A DNA stretch of 64,000 bases. Source: Zeus faber (lineage: Eukaryota > Chordata > Actinopteri > Zeiformes > Zeidae). Shown one piece after another: positions 29,401-42,809 of the stretch. The DNA lies in NCBI GenBank assembly GCA_960531495.1, contig OY482859.1, positions 31,626,406 through 31,690,405 on the forward strand, read 5' to 3'. The notes beneath the pieces were generated by a model. It made no database searches. It was not told the origin of the DNA and saw only the letters and a list, made by a program, of their open reading frames with translations. Position 1 is the stretch's first letter. Each line of letters starts with the position of its first letter. A program made the translations under genes and the position numbers.

Positions 29401-31000
29401 CTTACTTTCAATTTTTCTATCTTTCAATATTTCTTCCAATCGTTCAATCTTTCTTTCATTATTTCTTTCAATCTTTCTTTTTTCAATCTTTCTTGCAATC
29501 TTTCTTTCAATTGTTTAATCTTTCAATCTTTCTTTCATTCTTTCTTTCAATATTTCTTTCAATCTTTCTTTAATTCTTTCATTCTTTCTTTCAAACTTTC
29601 AATCTTTCTTTCATTCTTTCTTTCAGTCTTTCAATCTTTCTTTCAATATTTCTTTCAATCTTTCTTTCTTTCTTTATTTCAATCTTTGTTTTATTCTTTC
29701 TTACAATCTTTCTTTCTTTCAATCTTTCTTTCAATCTTTCTTTCAATCGTTCTTTCTTTCTTTTAGTCTTTCTTTCAATCTTTCAATTTTTCAATCTTTC
29801 TTTCATTCTTTCTTTTAATCTTTCAATCTTTCTTTCATTGAATCTTTCAATCTTTCTTTCTTTTTTCAATCTTTCTTGCAATCTTTCTTTCAGTCTTTCA
29901 ATATTTCTTTCAAACTTTCAATCTTTCTTTCAATCTTTCAATCTTTCAATCTTTCTTTCAATTTTTCTTTCAATCTTTCACTCTTTCTTTCATTCTTTCT
30001 TTCAATCTTTCAATCTTTCAATCTTTCAATCTTTCTTTCATTCTTTCTTTCAATCTTTCAATCTTTCTTTCAATATTTCTTTCAATCTTTCTTACTTTCA
30101 ATCTTTCTTTCATTCAATCTTTCTTTCCATCTTTCTTTCATTCTTTCCTTCAGTCTTTCAATATTTCTTTCAATCTTTCTTTCAATTTTTCTTTTTTTCA
30201 ATCTTTTTTCAATCTTTCTTTCATTCTTTCTATAAATCTTTCTTTCTTTCAATCTTTCTTTCAATCTTTCAATCTTTCAATCTTTCTTTAATTCTTTTAT
30301 TCATTCTTTCTTTCAATCTTTCTTTCAATCTATCAATCTTTCAATTTTTCTTTCATTCTTTCTTTCAATCTTTATTACTTTCAATCTTTCTTTCAATCTT
30401 TCTTACTTTCATTCTCTCTTTCTTTCAATATTTCTTTCAATCTTTCAATCTTTCTTTCATTCTTTCATTCTTTCTTTCAATCGTTCTTTCATTCCTTCTT
30501 TCAATTTTTCATTCTTTCTTTCAATCTTTCAATCTTTCAATCTTTCTTTCATTCTTTCTTTCAAACTTCAATCATTATTTCAATATTTAATTCTTTCAAT
30601 CTTTCTTTCAATCTTTCTTTCAATCTTTCTTTTTTCAATCTTTCTTTCAATCTTTCTTTCATCCTTTCTTTCAATCTTTCGTTCAATATTTCTTTCAATC
30701 TTTCTTACTTTCAATCTATCTTTGTTTAAATCTTTCTTTCATCCTTTCTTTCAATCTTTCGTTCAATATTTCTATCAATCTTTCTTACTTTCAATCTATC
30801 TTTGTTTAAATCTTTCTTTCAATCTTTCTTTCAAACTTCAATCATTATTTCAATATTTAATTCTTTCAATCTTTCTTTCAATCTTTCTTTCAATCTTTCA
30901 ATCTTTCTTTCAATCTTTCTTTCATCCTTTCTTTCAATCTTTCGTTCAATATGTCTTTCAATCTTTCTTACGTTCAATCTTTCTTTGTTTAAATCTTTCT
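26483..31000 (+). repeat. Tandem 2.6-kb higher-order units
   Basis: Distinct word orders at 26483 and 27196 recur at 29113 and 29838, with offsets of 2630 and 2642 bp. A related but more diverged copy of the second marker is at 25113. This marks a direct duplication of a block of about 2.6 kb inside the array. Confidence 0.7.
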
Positions 31001-31299
31001 TTCAATCTTTCTTTCAATCTTTCTTTCATTCTTTCCTTCAGTCGTTCAATCTTTCTTTCAATGTTTCTTTTTTTCAATCTTTCTTTCAATCTTTCTTTCA
31101 TCCTTTCTTTCAATCTTTCGTTCAATATTTCTTTCAATCTTTCTTATTTTCAATCTTTCTTTGTTTAAATCATTCTTTCAATCTTTCTTTCAATCTTTCT
31201 TTCAATCTTTCAATCTTTCTTTCAATCTTTCTTTCATCCTTTCTTTCAATCTTTCGTTCAATATTTCTTTCAATCTTTCTTACTTTCAATCTTTCTTTG

Positions 31300-34200
31300 T
31301 TTAAATCTTTCTTTCAATCTTTCTTTCAAACTTTCAATCATTATTTCAATCTTTCATTCTTTCCATCTTTCTTGCAATCTTTCTTTCAATTGTTTAATCT
31401 TTCAATCTTTTTTTCAATCTTTCTTTCATTCTTTCTTTCAGTCTTTCTGTCCGTCATTCTTTCTTTCAGTCTTTCTTTCAATCATTCAATCTTTCAATCT
31501 TTCTTTCTTTCAATCTTTCTTTCAATCTTTCTTTCATTCTTTATTTCAATCTTTGTTTCATTCTTTATTTCAATCTTTCTTTCAATCTTTCTTTCGATCT
31601 TTCTTTCTTTCTTTCAAACATCAATCTTTATTTCAATCTTTCAATCTTTCAATCTTTCTTTCAATCTTTCAATCTTTCTTTCATTCTTTCTTTCAATATT
31701 TCAATCTTTCAATATTTCTTTCATTCTTTCTTGCAATCTTTCAATCTTTCTTTCAATCTGCCTTTCATTTTTTCTTTCAGTCTTTCAATCTTTCTTTAAA
31801 TCTTTCTTTCAATCTTTCTTTCAAACTTTCAATTTTTATTTCAATCTTTCAATCTTTCTTTCAATCTTTCAATCTTTCTTTCATTCTTTCTTTCAATATT
31901 TCAATCTTTCAATCTTTCTTTCAATCTTTCTTTCATCCTTTCTTTCAATCTTTCGTTCAATATTTCTTTCAATCTTTCTTACTTTCAATCTTTCTTTGTT
32001 TAAATCATTCTTTCAATCTTTCTTTCAATCTTTCTTTCAATCTTTCTTTCAATTTTTCTTTCATCCTTTCTTCCAATCTTTCGTTCAATATTTCTTTCAA
32101 TCTTTCTTACTTTCAATCTTTCTTTGTTTAAATCTTTCTTTCAATCTTTCTTTCAAACTTTCAATCATTATTTCAATCTTTCATTCTTTCCATCTTTCTT
32201 GCAATCTTTCTTTCAATTGTTTAATCTTTCAATCTTTTTTTCAATCTTTCTTTCATTCTTTCTTTCAATCTTTCTGTCCGTCATTCTTTCTTTCAATCTT
32301 TCTTTCAATCTTTCTTTCAATATTTCTTTCTTTCTTTCAATCTTTCTTTCAATCTTTCTTTCAAACTTTCAATCTTTATTTCAATCTTTCAATCTTTCAA
32401 TCTTTCTTTCAATCTTTCAATCTTTCATTCATTCTTTCTTTCAATATTTCAATCTTTCAATCTTTCTTTCATTCATTCTTTAAATCTTTCAATCTTTCTT
32501 TCATTCTTTCTTTCAATCTATCTTACTTTCAATCTATCTTTCTTTCAATATTTCTTCCAATCGTTCAATCTTTCTTTCATTCTTTCTTTCAATCTTTCTT
32601 TTGTTAATTCTTTCAATCTTTCTTTCAATATTTCTTTCAATCTTTCTTTCTTTAAATCTTTCTTTCAATCTTTCTTTCAAACTTTCAATCTTTATTTCAA
32701 TCTTTCAATCTTTCAATCTTTCTTACATTCGTTCTTTCAATCTTTCTTTAATTATTTCTTTCATTCTTTCTTTCAGTCTTTCAATCTTTCTTTAAATCTT
32801 TCTTTCAATCTTTCTTTCAATCTTTCAATCTTTCTTTCATTCTTTCATTCTTTCTTTCAATCGTTCTTTCATTCTTTCTTTCAATTTTTCATTCTTTCTT
32901 TCAATCTTTCAATCTTTCAATCTTTCTTTCAATCTTTCTTTCTTTCAATCTTTCTTTCAATCTTTCTTTCAATCTTTCTTTCATTCTTTCCTTCAGTCTT
33001 TCAATCTTTCTTTCAATCTTTCTTGTTTTCAATCTTTCTTTCAATCTTTCTTTCATTCTTTCTTTCAATCTTTCTTTCAATCTTTCAATCTTTCTTTCAA
33101 TATTTCTTTCAATCTTTCTTACTTTCAATCTTTCTTTCCTTAAATCTTTCTTTCAATCTTTCTTTCAAACTTTCAATCATTATTTCAATCTTTCAATCTT
33201 TCAATCTTTCTTTCAATCTTTCAATCTTTCTTTCAATATTTCTTTCAATCTTTCTTTCAAACTTTCTTTCAAACATTCAATCTTTCTTTCAATCTTTCAA
33301 TCTTTCAATCTTTCTTTCATTCTTTCTTTCAGTCTTTCAACCTTTTTTTCAATCATTCTGTCAATCTTTCAATCTTTCTTTCATTCTTTCTTTCAATCTT
33401 TCAATCTTGCTTTCATTCTTTCTTACTTTCAATTTTTCTATCTTTCAATATTGGTTCCAATCGTTCAATCTTTCTTTCATTATTTCTTTCAATCTTTCTT
33501 TCTTTCAATCTTTCTTTCCAACTTTCTTTCAATCTTTCTTTCATTCTTTCTTTCAATATTTCTTTTTTCAATCTTTCTTCCAATCTTTCTTTCAATTGTT
33601 TAATCTTTCATTCTTTCTTTCATTCATTCATTCTTTCTTTCAATCGTTCTTTCATTCTTTCTTTCAATCTTTCAATCTTTCTTTAAATATTTCTTTCGAT
33701 CTTTAATACTTTCAATCTTTTTTCAAACATTCAATCTTTCTTTCAATATTTCAATCTTTCAATCTTTCTTTCATTCTTTCTTTCAATCTTTCAATCTTTC
33801 TTTCATTAATTCTTTCAATCTTTCTTACTTTCAATCTTTCTTTGTTTAAATCTCTCTTTCAAACTTTCTTTCCATCTTTCAATCTTTCTTTCATTCTTTC
33901 ATTCTTTCTTTCAACCTTTCAATCTTTCTTTCATTCTTTTTTTTAGTCTTTCAATCTTTCTTTAAATCTTTCTTTCAATCTTTCTTTACAACTTTCAATC
34001 TTTCAATCTTTCTTTCATTCTATCTTTCAACCTTTCTTTCAATCTTTCTTTAATTCTTTAATTCAGTCTTAAAATCTTTCTTTCAATCTTTCTTTCTTTA
34101 AATATTTTGATCTCTCAAACATTCTTTCTTTTTATCAGTCTTTTTTTGTTTCTTTCATTCATTCTTTCAATTTTTCTTACTTTCAATCTTTCTTTTTTTC

Positions 34201-35600
34201 AATATTTCTTTCAATCTTTTAATCTTTCATTCATTCTTTCATTCTTTCTTTCAATCTTTCATTCTTTCTTTCAATCTTTCAATCTTTCAATCTCTCTTTT
34301 AATCTTTCTTTCATTTTTTCTTTCAGTCTTTCAATCTTTCTTTCAATCTTTCTTTCAATCTTTCTTTCAAACTTTCATTCTTTCTTTCAATCTTTCTTTC
34401 AATCTTTCTTTCAATCTTTCTTTCTTTTTTCAATCTTTCTTTCAATCTTTTTTTTCATTCTTACTTTTAGTCTTTCAATCTTTCTTTAAATCTTTTTTTC
34501 TTTAAATCTTTCTTTCTTCAATCTTTCTTTCAATCTTTCTTTCAATCTTTCAATCATTCAATCTTTCTTTAATTCTTTCTTTCAATCTTTCAATCTTTCA
34601 ATTTTTCTTTCCATCTTTCTTACTTTCATTCTCTCTTTCTTTCAATATTTCTTTCAATCTTTCAATCTTTCTTTCATTCTTTCATTCTTTCTTTCAATCG
34701 TTCTTTCATTCTTTCTTTCAATCTTTCATTCTTTCTTTCAATCTTTCAATCTTTCAATCTTTCTTTCATTCTTTTTTTTCATTCTTACTTTTAGTCTTTC
34801 AATCTTTCTTTAAATCTTTCATTCTTTAAATCTTTCTTTCTTTCAATCATTCTTTTTTCAATCTTTCTTTCAATCTTTCAATCTTTCGATCTTTCAATCT
34901 TTCTTTAATTCTTTTATTCATTCTTTCTTTCAGTCTTTCAATCTTTCTTTAAATCTTTCTTTAAATCTTTCTTTCAATCTTTCAATCTTTCAATTTTTCT
35001 TTCATTCTTTCTTTCAATCTTTTTTACTTTCAATCTTTCTTTCAATCTTTCTTACTTTCATTCTCTCTTTCTTTCAATATTCTTTCAATCTTTAAATCTT
35101 TCTTTAATTCTTTCATTCTTTCTTTCGCACTTTCAATCTTTCTTTCATTCTTTCTTTCAGTCTTTCAATCTTTATTTCATTCTTTCTTTCAATCTTTCAA
35201 TCTTTCAATCTTTCTTTCATTCTATCTTTCAATCTTTCAATCTTTCTTTCAATATTTTTTTCAGTCTTTCAATCTTTCTTTCATTCTTTCTTTCAATCTT
35301 TCAATCTTTCAATCTTTCTTTCATTCTATCTTTCAATCTTTCAATCTTTCTTTCAATATTTTTTTCAGTCTTTAATACTTTCAATCTTTTTTTCTTTTAA
35401 TCTTTCTTTCAATCTTTCACTCATTCTTTCCTTCAGTCTTTCAATCTTTCTTTCAATTTTTCTTTCAATCTTTCTTTCAAACTTTCAATCTTACTTTCAA
35501 TCTTTCTTTCAATCGTTCTTATATTCTTTCTTTCAATCTTTCATTCTTTCTTTCAATCTTTCAATCATTCTTTCTTTCATTCTTTCTTTCAGTCTTTCAA
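31300..35600 (+). repeat. Satellite block duplicated 16.6 kb downstream
   Basis: Markers at 33413, 34107 and 35127 recur at 50001, 50695 and 51715, all with an offset of exactly 16,588 bp. Before that, 32601 pairs with 49285 (offset 16,684); the 96-bp difference comes from a stretch with CCTTAAATC and CATTATTTC near 33140-33240 that is missing in the right copy. Co-linearity fades after about 35.6 kb. Confidence 0.7.
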
Positions 35601-38600
35601 CCTTTCTTAAAATCTTTCTTTCAATCTTTCTTTCAAGCTTTCTTTCATTCATTCTTTCAGTCTTTCAAACATTCAATTTTTCCTTCATTCCTTCTTTCAA
35701 TCTTTATTACTTTCATTCTTTCTTTCAATCTTTCATTCTTTCTTTCAATATTTCTTTAAATCTTTCTTTAATTCTTTCATTCTTTCTTTCGCACTTTCAA
35801 TCTTTCTTTCATTCTTTCTTTCAGTCTTTCAATCTTTCTTTCATTCTTTCTTTCAATCTTTCAATCTTTCAATCTTTCTTTCATTCTAACTTTCAATCTT
35901 TCAATCTTTCTTTCAATATTTTTTTCAGTCTTTCAATCTTTCTTTCATTCTTTCTTTCAATCTTTCAATCTTTCAATCTTTCTTTCATTCTATCTTTCAG
36001 TCTTTAAATCTTTCTTTCAATATTTTTTTCAGTCTTTAATACTTTCAATCTTTTTTTCTTTTAATCTTTCTTTCAATCTTTCACTCATTCTTTCCTTCAG
36101 TCTTTCAATCTTTCTTTCAATTTTTCTTTCAATCTTTCTTTCAAACTTTCAATCTTACTTTCAATCTTTCTTTCAATCGTTCTTATATTCTTTCTTTCAA
36201 TCTTTCATTCTTTCTTTCAATCTTTCAATCATTCTTTCTTTCATTCTTTCTTTCAGTCTTTCAACCTTTCTTAAAATCTTTCTTTCAATCTTTCTTTCAA
36301 GCTTTCTTTCATTCATTCTTTCAGTCTTTCAAACATTCAATTTTTCCTTCATTCCTTCTTTCAATCTTTATTACTTTCAATCTTTCTTTCAATCTTTCAA
36401 TCTTTCTTTCATTCTTTCATTCTTTCTTTCAATCGTTCTTTCAATCTTTCCTTCAATCTTTCAATCTTTCTTTCAATCTTTCTTTCAACTTTTCTTTCTT
36501 TTTTCAATCTTTCTTTCAATCTTTTTTTTCATTCCTTCTTTTAGTCTTTCAATCTTTCTTTAAATCTTTTTTTCTTTAAATCTTTCTTTCTTCAATCTTT
36601 CTTTCAATCTTTCTTTCAATCTTTCAATCATTCAATCTATCTTTAATTCTTTCTTTCAATCTTTCAATCTTTCAATTTTTCTTTCCATCTTTCTTACTTT
36701 CATTCTCTCTTTCTTTCAATATTTCTTTCAATCTTTCAATCTTTCTTTCATTCTTTCATTCTTTCTTTCAATCGTTCTTTCATTCTTTCTTTCAATCTTT
36801 CATTCTTTCTTTCAATCTTTCAATCTTTCAATCTTTCTTTCATTCTTTTTTTTCATTCTTACTTTTAGTCTTTCAATCTTTCTTTAAATCTTTCATTCTT
36901 TAAATCTTTCTTTCTTTCAATCATTCTTTTTTCAATCTTTCTTTCAATCTTTCAATCTTTCGATCTTTCAATCTTTCTTTAATTCTTTTATTCATTCTTT
37001 CTTTCAGTCTTTCAATCTTTCTTTAAATCTTTCTTTCAATCTTTCAATCTTTCAATTTTTCTTTCATTCTTTCTTTCAATCTTTTTTACTTTCAATCTTT
37101 CTTTCAATCTTTCTTACTTTCATTCTCTCTTTCTTTCAATATTCTTTCAATCTTTTAATCTTTCATTCATTCTTTCATTCTTTCTTTCAATCTTTCATTC
37201 TTTCTTTCAATCTTTCAATCTTTCAATCTCTCTTTTAATCTTTCTTTCATTTTTTCTTTCAGTCTTTCAATCTTTCTTTCAATCTTTCTTTCAATCTTTC
37301 TTTCAAACTTTCATTCTTTCTTTCAATCTTTCTTTCAATCTTTCTTTCAATCTTTCTTTCTTTTTTCAATCTTTCTTTCAATCTTTTTTTTCATTCTTAC
37401 TTTTAGTCTTTCAATCTTTCTTTAAATCTTTTTTTCTTTAAATCTTTCTTTCTTCAATCTTTCTTTCAATCTTTCTTTCAATCTTTCAATCATTCAATCT
37501 TTCTTTAATTCTTTCTTTCAATCTTTCAATCTTTCAATTTTTTTCCATCTTTCTTACTTTCATTCTCTCTTTCTTTCAATATTTCTTTCAATCTTTCAAT
37601 CTTTCTTTCAATCGTTCTTTCATTCTTTCTTTCAATCTTTCATTCTTTCTTTCAATCTTTCAATCTTTCAATCTTTCTTTCATTCTTTTTTTTCATTCTT
37701 ACTTTTAGTCTTTCAATCTTTCTTTAAATCTTTCATTCTTTAAATCTTTCTTTCTTTCAATCATTCTTTTTTCAATCTTTCTTTCAATCTTTCAATCTTT
37801 CGATCTTTCAATCTTTCTTTAATTCTTTTATTCATTCTTTCTTTCAGTCTTTCAATCTTTCTTTAAATCTTTCTTTAAATCTTTCTTTCAATCTTTCAAT
37901 CTTTCAATTTTTCTTTCATTCTTTCTTTCAATCTTTTTTACTTTCAATCTTTCTTTCAATCTTTCTTACTTTCATTCTCTCTTTCTTTCAATATTCTTTC
38001 AATCTTTAAATCTTTCTTTAATTCTTTCATTCTTTCTTTCGCACTTTCAATCTTTCTTTCATTCTTTCTTTCAGTCTTTCAATCTTTATTTCATTCTTTC
38101 TTTCAATCTTTCAATCTTTCAATCTTTCTTTCATTCTATCTTTCAATCTTTCAATCTTTCTTTCAATATTTTTTTCAGTCTTTCAATCTTTCTTTCATTC
38201 TTTCTTTCAATCTTTCAATCTTTCAATCTTTCTTTCATTCTATCTTTCAATCTTTCAATCTTTCTTTCAATATTTTTTTCAGTCTTTAATACTTTCAATC
38301 TTTTTTTCTTTTAATCTTTCTTTCAATCTTTCACTCATTCTTTCCTTCAGTCTTTCAATCTTTCTTTCAATTTTTCTTTCAATCTTTCTTTCAAACTTTC
38401 AATCTTACTTTCAATCTTTCTTTCAATCGTTCTTATATTCTTTCTTTCAATCTTTCATTCTTTCTTTCAATCTTTCAATCATTCTTTCTTTCATTCTTTC
38501 TTTCAGTCTTTCAACCTTTCTTAAAATCTTTCTTTCAATCTTTCTTTCAAGCTTTCTTTCATTCATTCTTTCAGTCTTTCAAACATTCAATTTTTCCTTC

Positions 38601-41600
38601 ATTCCTTCTTTCAATCTTTATTACTTTCATTCTTTCTTTCAATCTTTCATTCTTTCTTTCAATATTTCTTTAAATCTTTCTTTAATTCTTTCATTCTTTC
38701 TTTCGCACTTTCAATCTTTCTTTCATTCTTTCTTTCAGTCTTTCAATCTTTCTTTCATTCTTTCTTTCAATCTTTCAATCTTTCAATCTTTCTTTCATTC
38801 TAACTTTCAATCTTTCAATCTTTCTTTCAATATTTTTTTCAGTCTTTCAATCTTTCTTTCATTCTTTCTTTCAATCTTTCAATCTTTCAATCTTTCTTTC
38901 ATTCTATCTTTCAGTCTTTAAATCTTTCTTTCAATATTTTTTTCAGTCTTTAATACTTTCAATCTTTTTTTCTTTTAATCTTTCTTTCAATCTTTCACTC
39001 ATTCTTTCCTTCAGTCTTTCAATCTTTCTTTCAATTTTTCTTTCAATCTTTCTTTCAAACTTTCAATCTTACTTTCAATCTTTCTTTCAATCGTTCTTAT
39101 ATTCTTTCTTTCAATCTTTCATTCTTTCTTTCAATCTTTCAATCATTCTTTCTTTCATTCTTTCTTTCAGTCTTTCAACCTTTCTTAAAATCTTTCTTTC
39201 AATCTTTCTTTCAAGCTTTCTTTCATTCATTCTTTCAGTCTTTCAAACATTCAATTTTTCCTTCATTCCTTCTTTCAATCTTTATTACTTTCAATCTTTC
39301 TTTCAATCTTTCAATCTTTCTTTCATTCTTTCATTCTTTCTTTCAATCGTTCTTTCAATCTTTCCTTCAATCTTTCAATCTTTCTTTCAATCTTTCTTTC
39401 AACTTTTCTTTCTTTTTTCAATCTTTCTTTCAATCTTTTTTTTCATTCCTTCTTTTAGTCTTTCAATCTTTCTTTAAATCTTTTTTTCTTTAAATCTTTC
39501 TTTCTTCAATCTTTCTTTCAATCTTTCTTTCAATCTTTCAATCATTCAATCTATCTTTAATTCTTTCTTTCAATCTTTCAATCTTTCAATTTTTCTTTCC
39601 ATCTTTCTTACTTTCATTCTCTCTTTCTTTCAATATTTCTTTCAATCTTTCAATCTTTCTTTCATTCTTTCATTCTTTCTTTCAATCGTTCTTTCATTCT
39701 TTCTTTCAATCTTTCATTCTTTCTTTCAATCTTTCAATCTTTCAATCTTTCTTTCATTCTTTTTTTTCATTCTTACTTTTAGTCTTTCAATCTTTCTTTA
39801 AATCTTTCATTCTTTAAATCTTTCTTTCTTTCAATCATTCTTTTTTCAATCTTTCTTTCAATCTTTCAATCTTTCGATCTTTCAATCTTTCTTTAATTCT
39901 TTTATTCATTCTTTCTTTCAGTCTTTCAATCTTTCTTTAAATCTTTCTTTCAATCTTTCAATCTTTCAATTTTTCTTTCATTCTTTCTTTCAATCTTTTT
40001 TACTTTCAATCTTTCTTTCAATCTTTCTTACTTTCATTCTCTCTTTCTTTCAATATTCTTTCAATCTTTCAATCTTTCTTTAATTCTTTCATTCTTTCTT
40101 TCGCACTTTCAATCTTTCTTTCATTCTTTCTTTCAGTCTTTCAATCTTTATTTCATTCTTTCTTTCAATCTTTCAATCTTTCAATCTTTCTTTCATTCTA
40201 TCTTTCAATCTTTCAATCTTTCTTTCAATATTTTTTTCAGTCTTTCAATCTTTCTTTCATTCTTTCTTTCAATCTTTCAATCTTTCAATCTTTCTTTCAT
40301 TCTATCTTTCAATCTTTCAATCTTTCTTTCAATATTTTTTTCAGTCTTTAATACTTTCAATCTTTTTTTCTTTTAATCTTTCTTTCAATCTTTCACTCAT
40401 TCTTTCCTTCAGTCTTTCAATCTTTCTTTCAATTTTTCTTTCAATCTTTCTTTCAAACTTTCAATCTTACTTTCAATCTTTCTTTCAATCGTTCTTATAT
40501 TCTTTCTTTCAATCTTTCATTCTTTCTATCAATCTTTCAATCATTCTTTCTTTCATTCTTTCTTTCAGTCTTTCAACCTTTCTTAAAATCTTTCTTTCAA
40601 TCTTTCTTTCAAGCTTTCTTTCATTCATTCTTTCAGTCTTTCAAACATTCAACTTTTCCTTCATTCCTTCTTTCAATCTTTATTACTTTCATTCTTTCTT
40701 TCAATCTTTCATTCTTTCTTTCAATATTTCTTTCAATCTTTCTTTAATTCTTTCATTCTTTCTTTCGCACTTTCAATCTTTCTTTCATTCTTTCTTTCAG
40801 TCTTTCAATCTTTCTTTCATTCTTTCTTTCAATCTTTCAATCTTTCAATCTTTCTTTCATTCTATCTTTCAATCTTTCAATCTTTCTTTCAATATTTTTT
40901 TCAGTCTTTCATTCTTTCTTTCAATCTTTCAATCTTTCAATCTTTCTTTCATTCTATCTTTCAGTCTTTAAATCTTTCTTTCAATATTTTTTTCAGTCTT
41001 TAATACTTTCAATCTTTTTTTCTTTTAATCTTTCTTTCAATCTTTCACTCATTCTTTCCTTCAGTCTTTCAATCTTTCTTTCAATTTTTCTTTCAATCTT
41101 TCTTTCAAACTTTCAATCTTACTTTCAATCTTTCTTTCAATCGTTCTTATATTCTTTCTTTCAATCTTTCATTCTTTCTTTCAATCTTTCAATCATTCTT
41201 TCTTTCATTCTTTCTTTCAGTCTTTCAACCTTTCTTAAAATCTTTCTTTCAATCTTTCTTTCAAGCTTTCTTTCATTCATTCTTTCAGTCTTTCAAACAT
41301 TCAATTTTTCCTTCATTCCTTCTTTCAATCTTTATTACTTTCAATCTTTCTTTCAATCTTTCAATCTTTCTTTCATTCTTTCATTCTTTCTTTCAATCGT
41401 TCTTTCAATCTTTCCTTCAATCTTTCAATCTTTCTTTCAATCTTTCTTTCAACTTTTCTTTCTTTTTTCAATCTTTCTTTCAATCTTTTTTTTCATTCCT
41501 TCTTTTAGTCTTTCAATCTTTCTTTAAATCTTTTTTTCTTTAAATCTTTCTTTCTTCAATCTTTCTTTCAATCTTTCTTTCAATCTTTCAATCATTCAAT

Positions 41601-42809
41601 CTATCTTTAATTCTTTCTTTCAATCTTTCAATCTTTCAATTTTTCTTTCCATCTTTCTTACTTTCATTCTCTCTTTCTTTCAATATTTCTTTCAATCTTT
41701 CAATCTTTCTTTCATTCTTTCATTCTTTCTTTCAATCGTTCTTTCATTCTTTCTTTCAATCTTTCATTCTTTCTTTCAATCTTTCAATCTTTCAATCTTT
41801 CTTTCATTCTTTTTTTTCATTCTTACTTTTAGTCTTTCAATCTTTCTTTAAATCTTTCATTCTTTAAATCTTTCTTTCTTTCAATCATTCTTTTTTCAAT
41901 CTTTCTTTCAATCTTTCAATCTTTCGATCTTTCAATCTTTCTTTAATTCTTTTATTCATTCTTTCTTTCAGTCTTTCAATCTTTCTTTAAATCTTTCTTT
42001 CAATCTTTCAATCTTTCAATTTTTCTTTCATTCTTTCTTTCAATCTTTTTTACTTTCAATCTTTCTTTCAATCTTTCTTACTTTCATTCTCTCTTTCTTT
42101 CAATCTTTCAATCTTTCTTTAATTCTTTCATTCTTTCTTTCGCACTTTCAATCTTTCTTTCATTCTTTCTTTCAGTCTTTCAATCTTGATTTCATTCTTT
42201 CTTTCAATCTTTCAATCTTTCAATCTTTCTTTCATTCTATCTTTCAATCTTTCAATCATTCTTTCAATATTTTTTTCAGTCTTTCAATCTTTCTTTCATT
42301 CTTTCTTTCAATCTTTCAATCTTTCAATCTTTCTTTCATTCTATCTTTCAATCTTTCAATCTTTCTTTCAATATTTTTTTCAGTCTTTAATACTTTCAAT
42401 CTTTTTTTCTTTTAATCTTTCTTTCAATCTTTCACTCATTCTTTCCTTCAGTCTTTCAATCTTTCTTTCAATTTTTCTTTCAATCTTTCTTTCAAACTTT
42501 CAATCTTACTTTCAATCTTTCTTTCAATCGTTCTTATATTCTTTCTTTCAATCTTTCATTCTTTCTATCAATCTTTCAATCATTCTTTCTTTCATTCTTT
42601 CTTTCAGTCTTTCAACCTTTCTTAAAATCTTTCTTTCAATCTTTCTTTCAAGCTTTCTTTCATTCATTCTTTCAGTCTTTCAAACATTCAACTTTTCCTT
42701 CATTCCTTCTTTCAATCTTTATTACTTTCATTCTTTCTTTCAATCTTTCATTCTTTCTTTCAATATTTCTTTCAATCTTTCTTTAATTCTTTCATTCTTT
42801 CTTTCGCAC
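35127..42809 (+). repeat. Higher-order units marked by TCGCAC pairs
   Basis: The rare word TTTCGCACTTTC occurs in pairs spaced exactly 664 bp: 35127/35791, 38041/38705, 40103/40767 and 42142/42806 (position of GCAC). Pair-to-pair distances are 2914, 2062 and 2039 bp. This gives a higher-order repeat of about 2.05 kb, with one longer unit of 2.9 kb. Confidence 0.75.

Noticed and set aside
30802-32607. Open frame of 601 codons, and other frames of 130-550 codons in the 22.9-64 kb region
   Set aside because: They consist only of the translated TTTC/AATC words, overlap one another in several frames, repeat with the satellite units and have no domain or initiation context.
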